From: Anaerolineae bacterium
GTDB taxonomy: Bacteria; Chloroflexota; Anaerolineae; Anaerolineales; Villigracilaceae
Direction of reading: 5' to 3'
NCBI GenBank assembly: GCA_003158885.1
Contig: PMLN01000202.1
Location: 3,596-9,055 of the forward strand
Length of the DNA: 5,460 bases
The position numbers were made by a program, and so were the translations under genes. The notes beneath the pieces were generated by a model. It ran no database searches. It was not told the DNA's origin and saw nothing but the letters and a program-made list of their open reading frames with translations. Shown here piece by piece: positions 1-5,314 of this stretch (within the stretch, counting starts at the first letter, position 1; each line of letters starts with the position of its first letter).

Positions 1-22
1 ACATTATACACGATTTCCGGGA

Positions 23-28
23 TAAAAT
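23..28 (+). promoter_or_regulatory. Candidate -10 hexamer of the nucleotidyltransferase gene
   Basis: TAAAAT matches TATAAT at five of six positions and ends six bases before the GTG start. Transcription would then begin at or next to the start codon. The matching -35 position falls at or off the left edge of the window, so only half the promoter can be judged. Confidence 0.3.
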
Positions 29-34
29 AATGGG

Positions 35-1354
35 GTGGCTGGCAATCTTTCCGATTCTCTGAAAAAAAATATCTCATCGGCGCAATTGGACTTGATTCAG
101 CGCGTGGCAGGTGAAGCCTCTCTCCTGGGGCTTCCTATTTATATTGTGGGCGGCTTCGTTCGGGACCTGTTGCTGGGTCATCCCGGCCTCGACTTTGACC
201 TGGTGGTGGAAGGGGACGCGATTAAGCTGGCAGGTTCTCTCGCTTCGAGGTATGGCGGCCGGGTGACTGCTCACACAAAGTTTGGAACCGCCAAATGGAA
301 TATTCGGGAATCGGAAATCGGAAATCGTAAATCGGAAATCGTAAATCGCGTATTCCTCGATCTCATCTCCGCCCGTTCTGAAACGTATAAGTATCCCGCC
401 GCGCTGCCCACGGTCCGCATGGGAAGTCTCGCCGATGATCTTCGCCGCCGTGACTTTACGATCAATACCCTGGCGGTTCGCTTGGATGGCGCTCACTTTG
501 GCGAATTGCACGATGAACTCGGCGGTTTCGATGATCTTAAAGGCGGCTGGGTGCGCATCTTGCATCCGCGCTCCTTTGTGGATGACCCGACGCGCATGTT
601 TCGCGCCGTGCGCTACGAAGCCCGCTATCGTTTCAAGATCGCAAAGGATACGCGCACGCTTATCCCTGAAGCACGAGCATATATCTCCGCGCTTTCCCCC
701 CAGCGTGTCCGGCACGAATTGGATTTGATCCTGGATGAGCCAAACGCCGCGCTCATGCTTTCACGTTTGGATAAGCTCGGTTTGCTGGAATCCGTTCATC
801 CCGCCTTGCATTTTGATGGATCAATGCGGAGACGCTTTGAATCCGCTAAAAATACTTCCAATCCCGAATTATCGAATGATCGAATATCGAATATCGCCTC
901 ATCGAATATCGGATTTCGAGATGTACGCTGGCTCTTGTGGCTGATGACTTTATCGGGCAGGGAAATTACTTCTCTCAATAAGCGCCTCCATTTCACCGCG
1001 CCGCTTTTAAAGTCGCTGCTTGCTTCCTCAAAGCTATTGGCTGGTTTGCCTGCTTTTGCGCATCTCAAACCCAGCCAATGCGTGGAACGTCTGGATGCCT
1101 TGCCTTTATCGTCCATAGCTGCAGTTTCGCTCGCCGCCCCGCGTGGAGAAGCGAAGCAGGCGCTTGAGACCTATATGCTGAAATGGCGGCACGTCAAACC
1201 GAAAACCACCGGTCACGATTTGAAGAATCTCGGCCTTGAGCCTGGGCCGCAATATCAGGTCATCTTGCGGAAGTTGCGAAACGCCTGGCTGGATGAAAAG
1301 ATAAAGGATGAGCGTGGAGAACAGGCTTTCCTTATGCAATTGCTCGGTCGCTAA
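35..1354 (+). CDS. cca: tRNA nucleotidyltransferase (CCA- or A-adding), class II poly(A) polymerase family
   Basis: Adds C and A residues to tRNA 3' ends in the cytoplasm. Seen in order over 439 residues: IVGGFVRDLLLG at 37-48, the catalytic carboxylates in LDFDLVV (D53, D55), FGTAKW (83-88), the third acidic strand LDLISARSETY (108-118), RRRDFTINTLAV (137-148), FVDDPTRMFRAVRYEARYRF (181-200) and LSPQRVRHEL (220-229). The end has the GLEPGPQYQVILRKLR segment (400-415) of bacterial family members without an HD domain. The sequence does not tell whether it adds CCA or only part of it. The GTG at 35 is the first start after an in-frame TAA at 23-25; the ATG at 30 is out of frame. There is no Shine-Dalgarno. 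Two stretches, residues 91-104 and about 277-294, are encoded by 7-base repeat arrays and look like in-frame insertions. All core motifs are intact, so the enzyme is probably active. It converges with the lipoprotein gene. Confidence 0.93.
   Translation: MAGNLSDSLKKNISSAQLDLIQRVAGEASLLGLPIYIVGGFVRDLLLGHPGLDFDLVVEGDAIKLAGSLASRYGGRVTAHTKFGTAKWNIRESEIGNRKSEIVNRVFLDLISARSETYKYPAALPTVRMGSLADDLRRRDFTINTLAVRLDGAHFGELHDELGGFDDLKGGWVRILHPRSFVDDPTRMFRAVRYEARYRFKIAKDTRTLIPEARAYISALSPQRVRHELDLILDEPNAALMLSRLDKLGLLESVHPALHFDGSMRRRFESAKNTSNPELSNDRISNIASSNIGFRDVRWLLWLMTLSGREITSLNKRLHFTAPLLKSLLASSKLLAGLPAFAHLKPSQCVERLDALPLSSIAAVSLAAPRGEAKQALETYMLKWRHVKPKTTGHDLKNLGLEPGPQYQVILRKLRNAWLDEKIKDERGEQAFLMQLLGR
305..354 (+). 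repeat. Heptanucleotide array inside the nucleotidyltransferase gene (copy 1)
   Basis: Six consecutive 7-base units (consensus CGGAAAT, with CGTAAAT and CGGGAAT variants) run without gaps from 305 to 346, followed by a degenerate unit to 354. The 42 bases are exactly two peptide heptads, RESEIGN and RKSEIVN (residues 91-104). They fall between the FGTAKW strand and the LDLISAR strand of the catalytic domain, where relatives normally have a short turn. The unit has no stop codon in any frame on either strand. Confidence 0.9.
865..916 (+). repeat. Heptanucleotide-type array inside the nucleotidyltransferase gene (copy 2)
   Basis: Seven units of 7 or 8 bases with consensus CGAATAT (lengths 8, 8, 7, 7, 8, 7, 7) encode residues about 277-294, PELSNDRISNIASSNIGF. 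The stretch follows the helical region after the RVRHEL motif and is polar and low in complexity, unlike the sequence on either side. The unit variants CGAATAT, CGCCT.. and CGGATTT also occur, as the same or close forms, in the array at 4192-4276. This points to one repeat family. Confidence 0.8.
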
Positions 1355-1432
1355 CTTATAAAAATTGTGATCTTTATATTTTTGATAGCACTGCAATCAA
1401 CCGTGGTGTTCTCCATTCTTCTTAAAAACCGG

Positions 1433-1504
1433 CCACAGATTTCACTTCACGGATTACCACAGATTGGAACTCAGAATCCGTGACAATCCGTGAAATCCGC
1501 CTGT
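1433..1504. repeat. Imperfect palindromic repeat of CCACAGAT type, between convergent genes
   Basis: The left half carries CCACAGATTTCAC, CACGGATTACCACAGATT. The right half carries AATCCGTGACAATCCGTG and AAATCCGCCTGT, which is roughly its reverse complement. The element occupies much of the 277-bp space (1355-1631) between the nucleotidyltransferase and lipoprotein stop codons. Apart from it, that space holds only weak AT-rich dyads and no gene I can support. A transcript from either side could fold here, so a terminator-like role is possible, but no U-tract supports it. Confidence 0.7.
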
Positions 1505-1631
1505 ACTTGGTGCGCGTACAAGTGTGGCAAAAAAGATTAAGTCTGAACATCAGTTAAGTAACATCCCAAAGGTCTTTATAAAAATCCTTCGGGAAGTTTT
1601 GGGCAAGGTGATTTACAAATTCTTGAATCGA

Positions 1632-2177
1632 TTATGGGCTGGGGAAGAGCGTTGGAATGATCTCGTTTGCGTTGATATTTGCCGGCAGACTCTCATAGTT
1701 GCCAATTTGGACGCGCAGATTTTTTTGATCATCCTTGGTCTTGAATGTGAATTCGACAAAACCGGCCTGGGGTCCGGCGCTGGAACTGGCTGGCAAGGCC
1801 TCGACGATCTTCATTGTATTAATGATCCAGGTGCCGAGTTCATTGTCATCCTTTAAATCCTTCACGGGGATGGTGAAGTAAAAATCCGTCTCCATCGCGC
1901 TGAATGTGGCTTGGCCGCTGCTGGCATAAACGCAGTTCTCCCCATAGGCTTCCGCGCGCCCGCTTGCATCGGGCTGGATTTGTTTGATGGCTTGATCAAC
2001 CTGTGCCGTGAGACCGGACAGGCTTTGATAGGCCTCGACATAGGCGCACCGCTCAACGGTGGCTGTGATGGGAAGCGGCGTGGCGCTCGGCGGCATTGGC
2101 GGGACGGGTGTGGAGATCGGACCCGTGGACGCACAGGCTGCCAGCAGAAGAATACAAACGACCGGGGCGTATTTCAT
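1632..2177 (-). CDS. Secreted lipoprotein of unknown function
   Basis: 181 residues from the internal ATG at 2177. The N-terminus MKYAPVVCILLLAAC is a short lipoprotein signal peptide with a lipobox ending at C15, so the mature protein should be lipid-anchored outside the cytoplasm. A Pro/Thr/Ser linker follows (about residues 16-40), then a soluble domain of about 140 residues with two further cysteines (C44, C82) that could form a disulfide. The segment AEAYGENCVYASSGQ and the later METDFYFTIPVKDL give it a family-like look, but I cannot name a function. GGTGG five bases before the ATG is a weak ribosome site that lies within leftover amidohydrolase codons. The same frame is open further upstream, back to 2363, so a longer fused product is formally possible. 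The internal lipobox makes the short form more likely. Confidence 0.75.
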   Translation of the reverse strand: MKYAPVVCILLLAACASTGPISTPVPPMPPSATPLPITATVERCAYVEAYQSLSGLTAQVDQAIKQIQPDASGRAEAYGENCVYASSGQATFSAMETDFYFTIPVKDLKDDNELGTWIINTMKIVEALPASSSAGPQAGFVEFTFKTKDDQKNLRVQIGNYESLPANINANEIIPTLFPSP

Positions 2178-2183
2178 TCTATC

Positions 2184-2363
2184 CACCACGCCCGTCTTTC
2201 CGATGCCCTTCGTCACTTCCAGCCCCAGCCCTTCAAGTTCCCTGGCGACAATGCCTCCTGTGCGGATTTCGTGGAATCCGAGTTCGGGATGGATATGAAA
2301 GTCCCTGCGCATGGATTGGGTATAGGGAAACAATGCCCGTGCTTCTTTGATAAAGTCAATCAT
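2184..2363 (-). pseudogene. N-terminal remnant of an M20-family amidohydrolase/peptidase
   Basis: The first 60 codons match the start of M20D amidohydrolases (N-acyl amino acid or hippurate hydrolase type): SMRRDFHIHPELGFHE at 17-32, then RTGGIVARELEGLGLEV and GIGKTGVV at 53-60. Full enzymes are about 400 residues. Here the homology stops at GVV, before the later metal-binding and dimerisation regions, and two codons (Asp, Arg) lead into the lipoprotein ATG without a frame break. The remnant keeps an excellent ribosome site but cannot be catalytic. A deletion joining the remnant to the lipoprotein gene is the simplest explanation; an assembly join is the alternative. It may now act mainly as a translated leader for the lipoprotein. 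Confidence 0.8.
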
Positions 2364-2370
2364 GGTATTT

Positions 2371-2377
2371 CTCCTTT
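2371..2377 (-). promoter_or_regulatory. Strong Shine-Dalgarno of the amidohydrolase remnant
   Basis: On the minus strand AAAGGAG lies seven bases before the ATG at 2363. It is the only strong ribosome site in the window. It shows that this start was that of a real gene and that the host uses Shine-Dalgarno initiation for some genes. Confidence 0.7.
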
Positions 2378-2380
2378 GAT

Positions 2381-2505
2381 CTCTTGCAAAAATCCAATGG
2401 GAGAAGGGCGACGCTCCTAAAATCAGGGATCTTTTTCCCTTCGTGTACTTCGCGAAGCACGCAAAGCGTTGGTGTCCTTTGTGTTTAAAGCTGGTTTTTT
2501 CCGCT
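2381..2505. mobile_element. Partial diverged copy of the 149-bp element at 3247-3395
   Basis: Bases 2381-2446 align without gaps to 3249-3314 with 59 of 66 identical. Similarity continues weakly past an eight-base length difference, including TTGTGTTTAA at 2479-2488 against 3339-3348. The left terminal sequence CTCTTGCAAAA is kept; the right terminal repeat is missing. The copy fills the space between the metallo-hydrolase stop (2516) and the ribosome site of the amidohydrolase remnant. No coding capacity is seen. A perfect palindrome, CTTCGCGAAG, sits at 2448-2457. Confidence 0.7.
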
Positions 2506-2515
2506 ATTGGGCGGG

Positions 2516-3088
2516 TCAGGTTTGGTTTCCGTGGGCCGGAAAGATCCGTGTGATCTTATGATGTTGGATTTTATCCCAACTTTCCTTCGCGGCCTGATTC
2601 TCATCCGGGATGGCGAAGCGCGGCGGCAGATCGCCGGTAAAGGCCAGACCCTCATCCAGAATCAACATCACGCTGTCTTCGCTGTGGCCGGGCGTGGAAA
2701 TGATCTCGCCCTTGATCCCAATCGAAGCCAGGAACTTTCGGCTGTCATCGAATTTTAGGATCAGGTTATCCTGTTCCCGTATCTCGGTGTAGGGCATATT
2801 TTTTGCCTTGATCTGTTTTGCCATTGGCTCGCTAAAACCGATCTGGCTTTCGAGCAGGATCAGCTTTGCGCCCAGGTTTTTGAAATCCTGTACCAGCGCG
2901 GCATGATCGAGATGAAAATGGGTTACCAGAATGTAGTGGATTTCGGACGGGGAGATGCCTTTGCGTTTTAATTCGGCCGTGAATTGCGGAAGAGTGCCGG
3001 GCCAGCCGCAGTCAATCAAGAGTTTCCCGCCGTTGATTTCGAGCGCATAGTAATTCGTTGAATGATAGCGGACGTTGACGATGTTCAT
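2516..3088 (-). CDS. Metallo-beta-lactamase-fold hydrolase
   Basis: 190-residue cytoplasmic metallo-hydrolase with the full set of metal ligands: HFHLDH at 57-62 (H57, H59, D61, H62), H135 in TPGHSEDS, D153 in FTGDLPP and H186 in FPAHGN. The N-terminal strand STNYYALEINGGKLLIDCGW is typical of the fold. The protein ends soon after the last histidine, so it is a minimal version without an extra substrate domain. It has no signal peptide, and the substrate cannot be told from sequence. The family includes glyoxalase II, lactonases and nucleases, and nothing here picks one. The ATG at 3088 has no Shine-Dalgarno. Its start codon and leader lie in one arm of a long inverted repeat, and the upstream space is filled with repeats. 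The deacetylase gene lies 307 bp upstream on the same strand. Confidence 0.88.
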   Translation of the reverse strand: MNIVNVRYHSTNYYALEINGGKLLIDCGWPGTLPQFTAELKRKGISPSEIHYILVTHFHLDHAALVQDFKNLGAKLILLESQIGFSEPMAKQIKAKNMPYTEIREQDNLILKFDDSRKFLASIGIKGEIISTPGHSEDSVMLILDEGLAFTGDLPPRFAIPDENQAAKESWDKIQHHKITRIFPAHGNQT

Positions 3089-3221
3089 TAGACTTTATCG
3101 GTAATAAGGATTGTAGTTTTGTTTATCCACAGATCACACAGGTTTTCGCAGACTTTTCTCTTGAAAATTCTAATCTGCGTAATCGGCGAAATCTGTGGAT
3201 TATTTCCGATAATGTCTATTG
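3086..3221. repeat. 136-bp inverted repeat covering the metallo-hydrolase start codon and leader
   Basis: The left arm 3086-3107 and the reverse complement of 3200-3221 agree at 19 of 22 positions; all three differences are T/A swaps. The shared core includes TTATCGG and TAGAC. Inside lies a second dyad: ATCCACAGAT at 3125-3134 pairs perfectly with 3191-3200, and CGCAGA at 3147-3152 pairs with 3174-3179. The left arm contains the reverse complement of the metallo-hydrolase ATG and its -10-like GATAAA (3094-3099). The mirrored arm carries GATAAT facing the plus strand. Confidence 0.85.
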
Positions 3222-3246
3222 CGTCGGGAAGCTGCTTTTCTATTTA

Positions 3247-3395
3247 ACCTCTTGCAAAAGTCCTATGGAAGAAGAGCGGCGTTCCTAAAATCATGGATCT
3301 TTTTCCCTTCGTGTCCTATGCCCTGCGTTCTCTCAGGGTTGTGTTTAATCTTTTCTCTTCAGCATAGGATTCTAAATATTACTTATGCAAGAGGT
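3247..3395. mobile_element. 149-bp non-coding element with terminal inverted repeats (MITE-like)
   Basis: The ends are ACCTCTTGCAAAAGT at 3247-3261 and, inverted, ACCTCTTGCATAAGT from 3395 to 3381: 14 of 15 match. A further inverted match (CCTATG and GAAGAG) follows after a short offset. The flanks CTATTTA (3240-3246) and CTATTGA (3396-3402) look like a 7-bp target duplication with one change. The right duplicate contains the TAG stop of the deacetylase gene. No transposase is encoded, so it would have moved by a transposase supplied elsewhere. I cannot assign the insertion sequence family. Confidence 0.7.
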
Positions 3396-4133
3396 CTATT
3401 GACCGTATTTGATGACGCGGAATTTTTCTTCGTAGCGTGGGTTCTCGTCCGTGCTGTCTTCGGTATGGCGCAGCCTCATGCGTTCCTTGAATGCTTCGGG
3501 ATCGCCCACCTGGGTTTTATGTTCGAGCAGGGCCGCTAATCGGATCGGCCATGTTTCCGTCACATCCAGCGTCACATTGGGTTGGGTGGTCAGCGTAACC
3601 CACACTTCGTTGGGCTTGTGCGGTTCCAATCCTTCGTCCAGGAGTTCGGGGAAATATGTTCTGTTCCCCGGCGCGGGAAAGACGGCATCCAGCGCGGCCT
3701 GTCCGGCGGCGCGGTGATCGGGGTGGTTGATGCCGTACCCGGCAAATAAATTTTGCGGATCGGAGGTCACGAAAATATCCGGCTTGAAGCGGCGGATGGC
3801 GCGCAAAACGTCGCGGCGCAGGTCGAGGTCCGGCACGAGATAACCGTCGGGACGGTCGAGCCAGTGAACTGCCTGCGCTCCGATGACTTTTGCGGCGTTT
3901 GCCTGTTCTTCATGCCGGATACTGCATAGCATTTCCGTGGTCATTCCTGTTGGCGTCGTATCGTTGAAGCCCTTGTCACCGCAGGTCAGGAGGAAGTAGG
4001 TGATCCGGTGTCCGGCGCGTGCCCAGCGTGCGAGCGTCGCGCCGCAAAAAAATTCGGGGTCGTCGGGGTGGGCGAGCACGACCAAAATGTTTTGAGGTTT
4101 TTCCCAGGCGTCAGGTTTGGAAGTCTCTGTCAT
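3396..4133 (-). CDS. PIG-L/LmbE family zinc-dependent deacetylase
   Basis: 245 residues. The hallmark AHPDDPEFFCGATLARWA begins at residue 21; H22 and D25 are expected zinc ligands and D24 the catalytic base. The second motif, INHPDHRAAGQAA, supplies H137 (catalytic) and H140 (zinc), by analogy with MshB. The IRHEEQANAAKVIGA segment (72-86) is also typical. Family members remove acetyl groups from GlcNAc-type sugars, as in GlcNAc-phosphatidylinositol and mycothiol precursors or antibiotic intermediates. The substrate here is unknown, and the gene has no sugar-transferase neighbour. No signal peptide or membrane segment is seen. The start at 4133 has no Shine-Dalgarno but has a good promoter directly before it. 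A small mobile element is inserted precisely at its stop codon without changing the last residues, KYGQ. Confidence 0.92.
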   Translation of the reverse strand: MTETSKPDAWEKPQNILVVLAHPDDPEFFCGATLARWARAGHRITYFLLTCGDKGFNDTTPTGMTTEMLCSIRHEEQANAAKVIGAQAVHWLDRPDGYLVPDLDLRRDVLRAIRRFKPDIFVTSDPQNLFAGYGINHPDHRAAGQAALDAVFPAPGNRTYFPELLDEGLEPHKPNEVWVTLTTQPNVTLDVTETWPIRLAALLEHKTQVGDPEAFKERMRLRHTEDSTDENPRYEEKFRVIKYGQ

Positions 4134-4138
4134 GGTGG

Positions 4139-4167
4139 TTTATGAGTATGTGAGATGGATCAGTCAA
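4139..4167 (-). promoter_or_regulatory. Promoter of the deacetylase gene, probably leaderless
   Basis: On the minus strand TTGACT (4167-4162) and CATAAA (4144-4139) are separated by exactly 17 bases. Five bases (CCACC) then lead to the ATG at 4133. Normal initiation distance puts the first transcribed base at or beside the start codon, and no ribosome site is present. This is the best sigma70-like promoter in the window. Confidence 0.55.
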
Positions 4168-4191
4168 CTGCAAAAATCAAATCAACCAACC

Positions 4192-4276
4192 CGAATGTCT
4201 AATATCGAGTATCTAATATCGAATGTCGAGTATCGTATTTCGAATATCGAATTACGCCTTCCGATTTCCCGATTTG
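4192..4276. repeat. Heptanucleotide array at the 3' end of ricT (copy 3)
   Basis: Eleven consecutive 7-base units run without gaps from 4192 to 4268, with consensus CGAATAT (variants CTAATAT, CGAGTAT, CGAATGT, CGATTTC), followed by a related CCGATTTG to 4276. The ricT stop codon (TTA on this strand, 4252-4254) lies within the unit CGAATTA. Codons 301-307 of ricT are read from the array. The rest forms the intergenic space before the deacetylase promoter. Confidence 0.92.
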
Positions 4277-5175
4277 CCGCAGGTGCATCCGCCGCCTTCA
4301 TGGCGGTCGCAGGGCGCTTCAGATTTGCGGCGCAAGGCTTCGAGTTCATCCCAGGGCTGCAGTTCTTCCAGGTCGAAAGTCACCACGAAGGATTTGCCTT
4401 CCTCGCCTTCAAGCAGCACCATGACTTTATTGCTGAGCGGGATCACGTCCACCACTTTGCCCTCGCCGCGCGGCGTCACCACGTGCTTGTTGCGCTTGGG
4501 AAGCAGCTTGCGCGCTTCCACGTATTGATCATATTCGTAAATGAGGCAGCAGCGCAGGCGTCCGCACATGCCGGTGATTTCCTCCGGCGTGAGTGAGATG
4601 CCCTGTTCCTTCGCCATCTTGATCGAGATGGGGCTGAAGTCGGTCAGGAATTTGGAGCAGCAGCGGGTTTCGAGTCCGCAGGCGCCCATGCCTCCCAGGA
4701 GTTTCGCCACATCGCGCGGGCCGATCTGGCGCAGTTCGGTATGTGTGTTCGGATACAGATCCTGCATATCCTTTTTAAGGGACTTGAGATCGGCTTTATC
4801 TTCGGTCTCCGTGCTGAACAGGAAGGCCAGCCGCGTACCGTCATAATTGTATTCGGCCGTGATGATTTTTACGCCGCCCAGTTTGAGTTCGGCGGCGCGG
4901 GCGCGGCAGTTGATCATCGCTTCGGTTTGTTTGGATTGCCAGGATTGCTGCAGCAATAGATCGCGCGGCGTGGCGCGCCGTTCGACGGACTTCCATCCGC
5001 CTTCGGGCATGGGCGGAGTTTCCCGCAAAACCATGACCACCTCGCCCAGGTGCTTGCCGCGTGCGGTATCCACGATCACATGTTCGCCGGCCTTCACATC
5101 GGGCAGGGCGGATGAGTCGAAGTGATAGACTTTTCCAATCTTGTTAAAACGTACACCGATAATGTTTCGTTGCAT
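4252..5175 (-). CDS. ricT: PSP1-domain protein of the RicT (YaaT) family
   Basis: 307-residue cytoplasmic protein. The family core is clear: LLGGMGACGLETRCCSKFL at 159-177, SPISIKMAKEQGISL at 181-195 and MCGRLRCCLIYEYD at 203-216. The cysteines C166, C172, C173, C204, C209 and C210 lie in the conserved region. In Bacillus, RicT with RicA and RicF binds iron-sulfur clusters and helps the RNase Y complex mature RNAs; whether that role holds here is inference. The tail has three extra cysteines (C289, C297, C299 in GGGCTCGKSG) and may bind metal. The last seven residues, KSGNRKA, are read from a 7-base repeat array that also gives the stop codon, so the native C-terminus was probably altered. 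The ATG at 5175 has no Shine-Dalgarno; a perfect TATAAT lies seven bases before it. Confidence 0.92.
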   Translation of the reverse strand: MQRNIIGVRFNKIGKVYHFDSSALPDVKAGEHVIVDTARGKHLGEVVMVLRETPPMPEGGWKSVERRATPRDLLLQQSWQSKQTEAMINCRARAAELKLGGVKIITAEYNYDGTRLAFLFSTETEDKADLKSLKKDMQDLYPNTHTELRQIGPRDVAKLLGGMGACGLETRCCSKFLTDFSPISIKMAKEQGISLTPEEITGMCGRLRCCLIYEYDQYVEARKLLPKRNKHVVTPRGEGKVVDVIPLSNKVMVLLEGEEGKSFVVTFDLEELQPWDELEALRRKSEAPCDRHEGGGCTCGKSGNRKA

Positions 5176-5182
5176 GACTGGA

Positions 5183-5188
5183 ATTATA
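5183..5188 (-). promoter_or_regulatory. -10 hexamer of ricT
   Basis: A perfect TATAAT on the minus strand ends seven bases before the ATG, so the transcript should start at the ATG or one base before it. No good -35 lies at 16-18 bases; TTGGAA (5207-5202) is only 13 bases away. No ribosome site is present. Confidence 0.5.
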
Positions 5189-5254
5189 CCGTAAACGCTT
5201 CTTCCAACGGCGTCGGAATCAATGCTTCTAATTGAAATTCCTTAAGGGTTCAGG

Positions 5255-5282
5255 AACGCCCTCGCTTGTGCAGGGCGTTTTT
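5255..5282 (+). terminator. Rho-independent terminator-like hairpin
   Basis: AACGCCCT (5255-5262) pairs perfectly with AGGGCGTT (5272-5279) around a 9-base loop, and a run of five T (5278-5282) follows on the plus strand. The T-run is missing on the minus strand, where CCTGAACCC follows. No plus-strand gene leads into it within the window. It also lies 33-60 bases after the stop of the possible small minus-strand peptide, where a minus-strand hairpin might still help end transcription. Confidence 0.65.
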
Positions 5283-5314
5283 GCGCTAAAAAGACGGAGC
5301 GATTTGCAAAGGCT

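Noticed and set aside
30..32. ATG just before the chosen GTG start of the nucleotidyltransferase
   Set aside because: It is out of frame and reaches a TGA after ten codons.
305..354. Short regular repeats suggestive of a CRISPR array
   Set aside because: The units are 7 bases and adjoining, with no spacers, and they lie in a coding frame.
74..715. 213-codon open frame on the minus strand inside the nucleotidyltransferase gene
   Set aside because: It is antisense to a clearly conserved enzyme, shows no family motif, and its low-complexity FRFTISDFRF part is just the reverse reading of the 7-base array.
1358..1383. AT-only dyad AAAAAT with ATTTTT after the nucleotidyltransferase stop
   Set aside because: The stem has no GC pairs and would not be stable enough for a terminator.
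1565..1593. Hairpin CCCAAAGG with CCTTCGGG between the convergent genes
   Set aside because: It has one non-Watson-Crick position, a 13-base loop and no T-run on either side. Too weak to call a terminator.
1524..1856. 110-codon plus-strand open frame with a lysine-rich start
   Set aside because: Two thirds is antisense to the lipoprotein; there is no ribosome site and no recognisable motif. The first 36 codons alone are not enough support.
3123..3131. Perfect DnaA box TTATCCACA with a near match inverted at 3192-3200
   Set aside because: Both lie in the arms of the palindromic repeat, there is no box cluster or AT-rich unwinding region, and no origin genes are nearby.
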